In this document: positions 1 through 5,904 of the stretch, in pieces | Numbering within the stretch: the first letter of the stretch is position 1 | Layout: each line of letters opens with the position of its first letter | Source: Burkholderiales bacterium | GTDB lineage: Bacteria; Pseudomonadota; Gammaproteobacteria; Burkholderiales; Burkholderiaceae_C | Length of the DNA: 7,793 nt | Assembly (NCBI GenBank): GCA_025352345.1 | Contig: JANXTP010000388.1 | Span: 1 to 7,793, forward strand | Direction of reading: 5' to 3' | Notes under the pieces: model-generated | The model's database searches: none | Told to the model about the DNA's origin: nothing | Seen by the model: the letters and a program-made list of their open reading frames with translations, nothing else | Program-made: the position numbers and the translations under genes

Positions 1-1
1 C

Positions 2-226
2 CGCGACCCCAAGGCAGTCATCGGCAAGAGCTTCTTCACCGAGGTGGCGCCCTGCACCAACCGTCCCGAGTTCAAGGGCGTCTTCGACGCCGGCGTGCGT
101 GCCAAGAACCTCAACACGATGTTCGAGTACGTCTTCGATCATCAAATGAAGCCCACCAAGGTCAAGATTCACATGAAGCGGGCGATCTCCGGTGACACGT
201 ACTGGGTATTCGTCAAGCGCGCTTGA
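2..226 (+). CDS. pyp: Photoactive yellow protein, C-terminal part (5' end outside window)
   Basis: Blue-light photoreceptor of the PAS fold, cytoplasmic and soluble, carrying p-coumaric acid as a thioester on one cysteine. The reading frame is open from the window edge, and 74 residues are visible. They line up without gaps with residues 52-125 of Halorhodospira PYP as I remember it. The first visible residue equals Arg52, the APCTN motif holds the chromophore Cys69, NLNTMFEY follows, Met100 is kept (DHQM, with Tyr98 changed to His), and the chain ends WVFVKRA like the classical protein. Tyr42 and Glu46, which bind the chromophore phenolate, lie outside the window. A GTG at 44 is an internal codon, not the start. 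The ligase gene begins 5 nt after the stop, so the two are surely co-transcribed. Family assignment is very secure from the sequence alone. Confidence 0.95.
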   Translation, partial: RDPKAVIGKSFFTEVAPCTNRPEFKGVFDAGVRAKNLNTMFEYVFDHQMKPTKVKIHMKRAISGDTYWVFVKRA

Positions 227-231
227 GTGCG

Positions 232-1491
232 ATGGATGCTGCCTTGATCGACGCCTCCGCGTTGCCGTGGCATGCGCGACCAGATGCGCTTGTGCGCATG
301 GTCAGCGATCTCATCGCTGACGAGCTGGCACATCTGCGACCGGGCGGTGCGTCATTGCCGGACCGACCCTGGCCGACCGATCTGGCGCTCGACGAGCAGG
401 GCCTTGGCCTCGACTCGCTCGAGCGCCTTTCTGTGGCCGCGGCGCTGAATGAAGCACTTCATTTGCACGAGAGCGGTATCGAGGACCTGCTGCTGGCGCG
501 AAGGCGTTTTGGTGAATGGCTGCAAGTGGCCGCTGAAGGCCTGGCCGCATTCGACGCACGATTGACTTTTCGCACCTCGGGCAGCAGCGGGCTTGCCAAG
601 GCGTGTCCCCATGCACTGGCCGATCTGTTGCAGGAAGCAGAGCATCTCGCCGGTCTCGCGCGGGGAACACGGCGCGTGCTGGCCGCTGTTCCGGCACATC
701 ACATGTACGGATTCCTGTTCACTGTCCTGCTGCCGGAGCGCCTGGGCTGCAACGAGGTGGTCGACATCCGGCGCATGACGCCACAAGCTCTGGTGGCAAC
801 GATGCAGCCGGGTGATCTGGTGATCAGCCACCCAGCGCACTGGTCGGTATTGGCAAGTCACGCAGGCCGCTTGCCACCCGGCGTGCATGGTGTGACTTCC
901 ACGGCACCCTGCCCCGATGCGCTGGCGCGACGTCTCGAGGACATCGGGCTGGAGACGCTTACCCAGGTCTACGGTAGTTCGGAGACCGCTGGCATCGGCA
1001 CCAGGATGTCACCCGCCACCGCTTTTCGGCTGATGCCCTTCTGGTCGCGCGCTGCCGATGACGGCCTTCAACTTTTGCGCGTGACGACAGATGGATCGAT
1101 CAGCTCGCAGGGCATCCAGGACCGCCTGGAGTGGCTGGATGATCGTCAGTTCAACATTGGTGGCCGGATGGATGAAGCCGTGCAGGTGGGCGGCATCAAT
1201 GTCTTCCCAGATCGGGTGCGGAAGGTGCTGCTGGATCACCCGCAGGTTGCTGATGTGCAGGTGCGCCTGATGACGCCCGAAGAGGGTTCGCGACTCAAGG
1301 CCTTCGTGGTGCCTGCGCCAGGCATTGACGCCATGGCGCTGCGATCAGACCTGTGGGTCTGGACCGAGTCGCGTCTGACCGCACCAGAACGGCCGAAAGC
1401 CTTCACCGTGGGCCATCAGCTGCCCCGCAACGACATGGGGAAACTGTCGGACTGGTCGCTGACCATGCCGCAACCCTTTGCGCAGCTCTGA
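232..1491 (+). CDS. pcl: p-Coumarate-activating adenylate-forming ligase (Pcl-like) with ACP-like N-terminus
   Basis: Predicted to activate p-coumaric acid with ATP and give a thioester (usually p-coumaroyl-CoA), the donor for the PYP chromophore. The protein has 419 residues, short for a 4-coumarate:CoA ligase (about 540). Motifs: phosphate-binding loop TSGSSGLAK at 115-123, adenine-binding YGSSETAGIG from 247, hinge region GGRMDEAVQVGG from 310, and the C-terminal catalytic Lys404 in NDMGKL. Residues about 15-100 look like an acyl carrier protein, with GLGLDSLERL around Ser62, the usual phosphopantetheine site; this replaces the longer N-terminal subdomain of ordinary ligases. ATG at 232 was chosen; a TTG at 223 overlapping the pyp stop is the alternative. 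No clear ribosome binding site, so translational coupling to pyp is likely. Substrate is inferred from the pyp neighbour; the adenylation fold itself is certain. The 3' end overlaps the convergent EAL reading frame by 76 bp. Confidence 0.88.
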   Translation: MDAALIDASALPWHARPDALVRMVSDLIADELAHLRPGGASLPDRPWPTDLALDEQGLGLDSLERLSVAAALNEALHLHESGIEDLLLARRRFGEWLQVAAEGLAAFDARLTFRTSGSSGLAKACPHALADLLQEAEHLAGLARGTRRVLAAVPAHHMYGFLFTVLLPERLGCNEVVDIRRMTPQALVATMQPGDLVISHPAHWSVLASHAGRLPPGVHGVTSTAPCPDALARRLEDIGLETLTQVYGSSETAGIGTRMSPATAFRLMPFWSRAADDGLQLLRVTTDGSISSQGIQDRLEWLDDRQFNIGGRMDEAVQVGGINVFPDRVRKVLLDHPQVADVQVRLMTPEEGSRLKAFVVPAPGIDAMALRSDLWVWTESRLTAPERPKAFTVGHQLPRNDMGKLSDWSLTMPQPFAQL

Positions 1492-2126
1492 CGCTGTCGC
1501 TGGCCGACCTGGGACGGTTCTCGCAGGGGCAGCGCAGCCGCGGCCACCCAAGGCATCCACGTCCGCGTGATGAGCCAGTCGGTGGTCTCCTCGCTGCCCA
1601 TCGGCCGAGCGTACAGATAGCCCTGTGCTTTGTCACAACTCAGCGACGCCAGCACGTCGGCTTGTTCTTCGGTCTCCACGCCTTCGGCCACCGTTCCCAT
1701 GCACAGGCTGCGCGCGACCATCACAGTGGCTTCGACCAGCACGCGGTGGTGTGCTCTCGACGTCACCTGGCTGACAAAGGAACGGTCGATCTTGATCACG
1801 TCCACCGGCCACAGGTGCAAGCTGGCCAGCGATGAGTAGCCGGTACCGAAGTCGTCCAGTGCCAGTTTCACGCCGAGGGCCTTCAACTCGTGAAGCCGTG
1901 ACTGGATCACTGGGCTCTCCGCGGCCAAACTCTCCGTGATCTCCAGTTGGAGGCACCCAGCCGCCAGGCCGCTGACCTTGAGCGCCTGACGAACCTCGTC
2001 AACGAGTGTTGACTCAAGCAGCTGCGCGCGCGACAGGTTCACAGACAACACCTGCGGTGCGCCGGCTTCAAACTTTCTTTGCCACAGCGCGAAACTGACG
2101 GCAGGCTGAATTGAGCACGTAGGCAC
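1416..2126 (-). CDS. EAL phosphodiesterase domain, C-terminal fragment of a frameshifted gene
   Basis: This is the distal half of the PAS-GGDEF-EAL gene that begins at 3291, now in another frame. The domain hydrolyses c-di-GMP to pGpG. After the frame break the EAL signature runs intact: metal and substrate residues in SVNLS, ITES, DDFGTGYSSL, IKIDRSF, VAEGVE and the terminal KAQGYLYARPM are all present. With one base removed at 2092-2094 the whole protein is 624 residues, and these motifs fall at Asn418, Glu453, Asp479-Asp480, Lys500, Glu536 and Gln556. The frame opens with a GTG at 2126 but has no obvious ribosome binding site, and it overlaps the upstream half by 59 bp, so separate translation is doubtful. 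The last 45 or so residues lie beyond the usual end of an EAL domain and run into the convergent pcl gene; they look unconserved, and a lost original stop is possible. Confidence 0.85.
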   Translation of the reverse strand: MPTCSIQPAVSFALWQRKFEAGAPQVLSVNLSRAQLLESTLVDEVRQALKVSGLAAGCLQLEITESLAAESPVIQSRLHELKALGVKLALDDFGTGYSSLASLHLWPVDVIKIDRSFVSQVTSRAHHRVLVEATVMVARSLCMGTVAEGVETEEQADVLASLSCDKAQGYLYARPMGSEETTDWLITRTWMPWVAAAALPLREPSQVGQRQRQSCAKGCGMVSDQSDSFPMSLRGS

Positions 2127-3291
2127 CGAGCGGCCCGATCAAGCCGGTCTCCTCGGCAATTTCGATGAACTCGATCGGTGACACCACGCCGCGCTGCGGA
2201 TGCTGCCAACGCACCAGCGCCTCGAAGCCGGCCACCCGGCCGTCATCAAGGTGGGTGATCGGCTGGTAGACGACGAAGAGCTGACCGTCCTGCACCGCCA
2301 GACGCAGTTCGCTCTCCAGGCTGGCGCGCCGCCAGGCCCGCTCCTTCATCTGCGGTTCGAAGACGCAATAGCGGGCGCCACCCAGGCGCTTGGCCTCGCG
2401 CATTGCAAGGCTGGCGTCCTGCAACACGGCATCGGCATCGGCAGCGCTGCCGAGGCTCAACGCCACACCGACGCTGGCGCTGCTGTGCACCAGCACCCCG
2501 CCAATCGTGTACGGCCTGCACAGCGAATTGACCAGGCGTTGTGCCACCATGGCAGCGACGTCGGGGCTGTGAACCTCCTCAAGGACAACGACAAATTCAT
2601 CCACCCCGAGGCGTCCGGCCATCTGATCGTCCGGGGCGTTCAGTACCACCTTGTCTCGCTGGCGCACCGCCGCATTGACGCGGGCAGCCATCGTCCGCAG
2701 CAGTTCATCGCCTGCCGCGGGGCCGAGCGTGACGTTCACGCGGTTGAACCGATCGCCGTTGATGAACAGCACCGCAAAGTGATGGTCTGGATTCATCCGA
2801 GCCAGCTGCAGTGCGTGCTCGATGCGTTCCAGAACGACGATGCGGTTGGGCATCCCCGTCAGGCTGTCGGTGCGACTGGCGTCGCGCACCTCTGCCGCAA
2901 CGTGCTGGCGTTCCAGGCGCAGCGAGGCAGTGATGTCGGTGACGCTGCACATCAGCATGTGGGAGTCCAGGCGCAGCAGGCGGATGGACAAGGTGGGCGG
3001 AATTTCGTCGCCCACACGAGGCGGTCCCACACTCACACGCAGGCCATCGCAGACATCACCCCCAGGGTAGGGGGCAGCTGCAGCCTGATCACGCAGCTGC
3101 GGAGCGGACTCGCGAAGTACGTCAAACAGGTTGCTCAGATCGCCGTTCCGGGCCAGCGGCATCAGCAGCTGTGCCGACATCGGGTTGATCATCGTGATCT
3201 CGCCGTCCAGAGTCGTCTGCACCAGGCCAATCGGGGCCTGATAAAGGAACTGCATCAACGCCTCATGCGCCGCCGAACTCGATTCGCTCAT
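2068..3291 (-). CDS. PAS-GGDEF-EAL protein, N-terminal part up to a frameshift
   Basis: Cytoplasmic c-di-GMP signalling protein, 407 residues before a premature stop. Domains: PAS at about 10-120, GGDEF at about 140-310, start of EAL at about 325 with the EAL triad at 357-359. The GGDEF part is degenerate: GVDEF at 229-233 instead of GGDEF, NGD at 178-180 where active enzymes have DLD, and no RxxD inhibitory site. It is probably not a cyclase but could still bind GTP and regulate the EAL part. After Phe400 the frame changes and the chain ends with seven unrelated residues, while the missing EAL continues in the fragment at 2126-1416. The ATG at 3291 follows the cyclase gene by 24 bp with a weak GAG element about 10 nt upstream, so it is the last gene of the operon. 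The PAS domain closely matches that of the neighbouring cyclase. As written, the truncated product should lack phosphodiesterase activity. Confidence 0.88.
   Translation of the reverse strand: MSESSSAAHEALMQFLYQAPIGLVQTTLDGEITMINPMSAQLLMPLARNGDLSNLFDVLRESAPQLRDQAAAAPYPGGDVCDGLRVSVGPPRVGDEIPPTLSIRLLRLDSHMLMCSVTDITASLRLERQHVAAEVRDASRTDSLTGMPNRIVVLERIEHALQLARMNPDHHFAVLFINGDRFNRVNVTLGPAAGDELLRTMAARVNAAVRQRDKVVLNAPDDQMAGRLGVDEFVVVLEEVHSPDVAAMVAQRLVNSLCRPYTIGGVLVHSSASVGVALSLGSAADADAVLQDASLAMREAKRLGGARYCVFEPQMKERAWRRASLESELRLAVQDGQLFVVYQPITHLDDGRVAGFEALVRWQHPQRGVVSPIEFIEIAEETGLIGPLGAYVLNSACRQFRAVAKKV
2092..2094 (-). other. Single-base frameshift site in the EAL gene
   Basis: On the coding strand the bases read CAGTTTCGCGCTGTGGC. 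Removing one T of the TTT restores the chain CRQFALWQ, which joins the two EAL halves without losing a residue and gives 625 codons including the stop from 3291 to 1416. The extra base sits in a run of only three, so either a real mutation or an assembly error is possible. Confidence 0.85.
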
Positions 3292-3315
3292 GTACCACTC
3301 AATCTACTGCCGGGT

Positions 3316-4635
3316 TCAAGTCAAAGTGGCAACCGCTGCTGGACGCAGGCCCGGCCGCCACCTTTCAACGCGGTTGCGCCCAGCGGCCTTGGCGCGGTAC
3401 ATCGCGAGGTCGGCTCGCTCGATGAAAGCTTCGACGCCGTCCACGGTCGCATCCATCGTCGCCACGCCGATGCTCACCGTGTACCGCAGGTTCGCGCCGT
3501 TCACGTTCACTGCCTGCTCAGAAATGCTGTGGCACAGGCGCTGAGCGACCGTGGCGGCAGCATCTTCGGTGCAGCCCGGCAGCAGCGCCACGAACTCCTC
3601 GCCACCCAGGCGCGCAATCACATCCATGGCCCGGAATGTGGCTGACATCCCTGCTGCCAAGTGGCGCAACACTGCGTCCCCCGCGGCGTGACCGTGGTGG
3701 TCGTTGATGCGTTTGAAGTGGTCGGCGTCGATCAGCACCAGCGAGATTGGCCGCGGTGTGCGGTGCCACCGCTGCAGTTCTAGCTCGCAGGCCTCGAACA
3801 GTGCGCGGCGATTGGCCAAGCCAGTGAGATGGTCGCAGGCCACCGAGCGCCGCAGCGCTTCGGTCGCTTCACGTCGGTCGGACACATCGCGGATCACCAG
3901 GCTGTAAGCGCGCTCCTCGGCAATTCCTTCGTCGGGCGCGTGCAAAGGCGCAATCAGGCAACTGCCCCAAAAGCGGCTTCCATCGGCGCGTTGGCGCCAC
4001 CCTTCATCCAGGCTCCAGCCACTGCGATCGGCCTCATGCAGCCGATCGAGTGCGTCCATCGATTCCAGCGAATCGGGTGGGTAAAAGATCGAGTAAGACT
4101 TTCCGAGACTGTTGGCGCTCCCGTGAGCGGTCACCCGCTCGACGCTGGCATTCCAATCGCGCACCCGACCCTGGTCGTCCAGCGTCATCAAGGCGTAGTC
4201 GGTCAGTCCGGTGACGATGGTGTTGATCCACGCCTGGCTTTGCCGTAACTCACGTTCGCGCTGCACGCTTTGCGTCACATCGCCGAGCACCGCCATCAGA
4301 CGATCCTCATCAAGCTTCAACAGCGTCAGCGACAAGATGCTGCGGCCCAGATTACGCGCCGGGTCTGCGGCCACGCGCAGCTGCCAACCTTCACAGACCA
4401 TGCCGTGCGTTGCCTCGAAGCTTTGCACGGCGGTGCGCAGGTCCGGCGCGACGCTTTCCAACGCCTTGTAGAGGTTATTGAGTTCGCCGTCGCGTGCCAG
4501 CGGCATCAACAACTGGGCGCACAGCGGATTCACCATCAGGATTTCGCCGTCCATTTGAGTTTGCATCAGGCCGATCGGCGCAAGGTACAGAAACTGGATC
4601 AGCGCTTCGTAGTCTTCCTCAACGGTCGTATCCAT
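3316..4635 (-). CDS. PAS-PAS-GGDEF diguanylate cyclase
   Basis: Makes c-di-GMP from two GTP in the cytoplasm; 439 residues. PAS 1 spans about 10-122 and is nearly the same as the PAS of the downstream EAL protein. PAS 2 with its C-terminal PAC part spans about 136-260 (GRVRDWN, RADGSRFWG, YSLVIRDVSDR). A short helix leads into the GGDEF domain at about 262-425. The active site is GGEEF at 344-348, the metal and GTP residues are in IDADHFKRIND at 302-312, and the RxxD product-inhibition site (RAMD, 335-338) stands exactly five residues before GGEEF, so an active, feedback-inhibited enzyme is expected. No membrane segments. It starts at ATG 4635, 14 nt after the second pyp gene, whose stop codon overlaps a GAGG element somewhat far (12 nt) from the ATG. 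The order suggests that the PYP-like protein upstream, or a PAS ligand, controls it; that is inference. Confidence 0.95.
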   Translation of the reverse strand: MDTTVEEDYEALIQFLYLAPIGLMQTQMDGEILMVNPLCAQLLMPLARDGELNNLYKALESVAPDLRTAVQSFEATHGMVCEGWQLRVAADPARNLGRSILSLTLLKLDEDRLMAVLGDVTQSVQRERELRQSQAWINTIVTGLTDYALMTLDDQGRVRDWNASVERVTAHGSANSLGKSYSIFYPPDSLESMDALDRLHEADRSGWSLDEGWRQRADGSRFWGSCLIAPLHAPDEGIAEERAYSLVIRDVSDRREATEALRRSVACDHLTGLANRRALFEACELELQRWHRTPRPISLVLIDADHFKRINDHHGHAAGDAVLRHLAAGMSATFRAMDVIARLGGEEFVALLPGCTEDAAATVAQRLCHSISEQAVNVNGANLRYTVSIGVATMDATVDGVEAFIERADLAMYRAKAAGRNRVERWRPGLRPAAVATLT

Positions 4636-4649
4636 GGCCGATGGTTGCC

Positions 4650-5042
4650 TCAGGTCGAGCGTTGAACCAACACATAGCGGCTGGCGACGCCGGGCAGCGC
4701 CAGCAGCCGCAACTTCACCTTGACCGGGCGCATGCGCAGCGTGAGCACATAGTCGACGACGTCATCCAGCGGCGCGCCGTTGGTCAGCGCGTCTTCGAAG
4801 CGCTGGGCAACCATGAAGTTGTTCATGCACGGCGCCACCACGGTGAACAGCGGCTGCCCCAGGACGCGGGCTGCCGACAGACCAGCGGCCTTGCTTTCAA
4901 AGCAGTTGTAGCGCCGCACGATGCCGTTTACATCGAAGCCGATCACGCCAAAGTTGAGGGCGTCGAGGTCATCATCGCTGCAGCGGTCGAGTTCGGCATG
5001 CAGCGCTATCTCGGTGAAGGAAATGGCTTGGGTTGTATTCAT
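4650..5042 (-). CDS. Second, divergent photoactive yellow protein
   Basis: Predicted small blue-light receptor of 130 residues with a single PAS domain, close to the 125 of classical PYP. By eye it aligns along the whole length: FGVIGFDVNG at 31-40 matches the first strands, Tyr45 and Glu49 in RRYNCFES correspond to the phenolate-binding Tyr42 and Glu46, and Cys72 in VVAPCMN is the chromophore cysteine. Met104 in LRMRP corresponds to Met100 with one residue inserted, and the chain ends YVLVQRST. The equivalent of Arg52, the gate over the chromophore, is Leu55. It is clearly more diverged than the PYP at the left edge. ATG 5042 was chosen over TTG 5063 because the length then fits PYP and because a putative sigma-28 start site would leave the TTG almost leaderless. 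It is the first gene of the operon with the cyclase and EAL genes. Chromophore binding is inferred from retained residues; a non-photoactive PAS adaptor is the alternative. Confidence 0.85.
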   Translation of the reverse strand: MNTTQAISFTEIALHAELDRCSDDDLDALNFGVIGFDVNGIVRRYNCFESKAAGLSAARVLGQPLFTVVAPCMNNFMVAQRFEDALTNGAPLDDVVDYVLTLRMRPVKVKLRLLALPGVASRYVLVQRST

Positions 5043-5043
5043 G

Positions 5044-5055
5044 GCGAGTTCTCGC
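5044..5055 (-). other. Palindrome over the ribosome-binding region of the second pyp
   Basis: The 12-nt palindrome GCGAGAACTCGC ends one base before the ATG at 5042 and contains the only weak GAGA-type ribosome binding element. It could form a 4-bp hairpin with a GAAC loop. It may be chance. Confidence 0.25.
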
Positions 5056-5074
5056 GGGATCAATCAATGAAATG

Positions 5075-5101
5075 ATGTCGGCCGACGCAGCGAAAACTTG
5101 A
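5075..5101 (-). promoter_or_regulatory. Candidate sigma-28 (FliA) flagellar promoter
   Basis: On the minus strand the sequence is TCAAGTTT, then exactly 11 nt, then GCCGACAT. The FliA consensus known from enteric bacteria is TAAAGTTT-N11-GCCGATAA, so 7 of 8 and 6 of 8 bases match with ideal spacing. Transcription would start near 5068, giving a leader of about 26 nt before the ATG at 5042. It would drive the second pyp, the cyclase and the EAL gene. No sigma-70 promoter stands out nearby. Prediction by eye only. Confidence 0.6.
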
Positions 5102-5405
5102 TGGGCAGCACTGGCTGACGCCAGGCGCCCCACTGGCTTACGCGCATGAGTCCCAGCGGCGATTCAGTTCAATGGAGGATCACCGCTGCAAGCGTCGCCT
5201 GCTTCGGGTGCCGTCGTTGGAAGTCTTCGAGGCCAGGACGGCGGCGCGGGAACTGGACAGCCTCGCTCCATGAACCACAGCCCCGACATCATCGGGGCAT
5301 GCACGTCGCCACGGACGCATCGGTCTCTTGCTCGAACCGCCGGCCGGCGATCGCCTCCTGCGCGGCCGCATTGCCAGATCATCACGCTGCGGCATGCCGG
5401 AAGGC

Positions 5406-5432
5406 TCAAGCCCATAAATGGTGCGTCGATAT
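5406..5432 (+). promoter_or_regulatory. Weak sigma-28-like site upstream of the hypothetical gene
   Basis: TCAAGCCC, 11 nt, then GTCGATAT: the -10 half matches 6 of 8 bases of GCCGATAA, and the -35 half keeps only TCAAG of TAAAGTTT. It ends 61 nt before the ATG at 5494 and points toward it. It could be chance, but the same spacing and TCAAG core appear in the opposite promoter. Confidence 0.25.
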
Positions 5433-5493
5433 TAAGCAGGCAAGGTTGCAGAAGTCCAGTGCAGCGATTTCCACAACCGATTGACGACACGCC

Positions 5494-5904
5494 ATGGCCC
5501 AACCCACAAAAAGCGACTTCACCCCCTTCGAATACGAACCGCTGCGCCGCATTGACCGCATCGCCGACAGTCCCAATGCACAGGAAATTGCACAGCAAAG
5601 AGCGGACGCGCTGCGGCTTCTACGCTCCCCAGGCAATCCGCGCGACAACATCCTGACCAAGCTGGCCGAAGAATGGTGCGAGCGTCCGTTGCCACACGCC
5701 CAGACACGCGCCTTGTGCGAGCGTTACCCACGCATAGCCAATCGCATCGCGCTGTGTTGGATCGATCCGGTGCTGACGCTGGCTTTGCTCGATCAACTTC
5801 TGCGCGATCGCAGGGGGGGCCGCAAGGGCTTCCCTGCGCCAGTGCACGCCGAGCTGGTCGCTCTTGCTGCCGAAGTGCGCAATCGTGGCACCGACGCGTC
5901 ATAG
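5494..5904 (+). CDS. Hypothetical protein, 136 residues
   Basis: I do not recognise a characterised family. The product is soluble, with no signal peptide or membrane segment. The N-terminus is polar (FEYEPLRRIDRIADS). The middle and end are probably helical, with alternating Arg/Glu/Leu, and include RYPRIANRIALCWIDP at about 75-90 and the basic, glycine-containing turn DRRGGRKGFP before a last helix. It has the feel of a small conserved Burkholderiales protein, but that was not checked. The coding claim rests on strong G/C preference at third positions through the frame and on an ATG bounded by an in-frame stop only 12 nt upstream, so this is the only ATG start. No good ribosome binding site is visible. 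It is transcribed away from the c-di-GMP operon, with a weak sigma-28-like site 61 nt upstream, and has no obvious terminator after it. Confidence 0.75.
   Translation: MAQPTKSDFTPFEYEPLRRIDRIADSPNAQEIAQQRADALRLLRSPGNPRDNILTKLAEEWCERPLPHAQTRALCERYPRIANRIALCWIDPVLTLALLDQLLRDRRGGRKGFPAPVHAELVALAAEVRNRGTDAS

Larger units (their letters stand above)
5043..5493. other. Intergenic region between divergent transcription units
   Basis: About 450 bp separate the second pyp (leftward) and the hypothetical gene (rightward). Open frames here lack family motifs and mostly run on as shadows of the gene at 5494. The stretch holds the sigma-28-like site at 5075-5101, a weaker similar site at 5406-5432, and a 7-bp inverted repeat GCCCCGA-N5-TCGGGGC at 5280-5298 of unknown meaning (possibly a protein-binding site or a hairpin). 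I see no RNA gene in it. Confidence 0.6.

Noticed and set aside
44..226. GTG at 44 as a start of a separate 60-residue protein
   Set aside because: The frame is open to the window edge and the upstream residues match PYP exactly, so this is an internal valine codon.
2200..3645. Long plus-strand open frame (481 codons) opposite the EAL and cyclase genes
   Set aside because: The minus strand here carries clear PAS, GGDEF and EAL motifs; the plus frame has no recognisable domain and is rich in His/Gln, typical of an antisense shadow in GC-rich DNA.
5164..5598. Minus-strand frame of 144 codons across the intergenic region
   Set aside because: It overlaps the start of the better-supported gene at 5494, is rich in Cys/Arg/Pro without domain pattern, and has no ribosome binding site.
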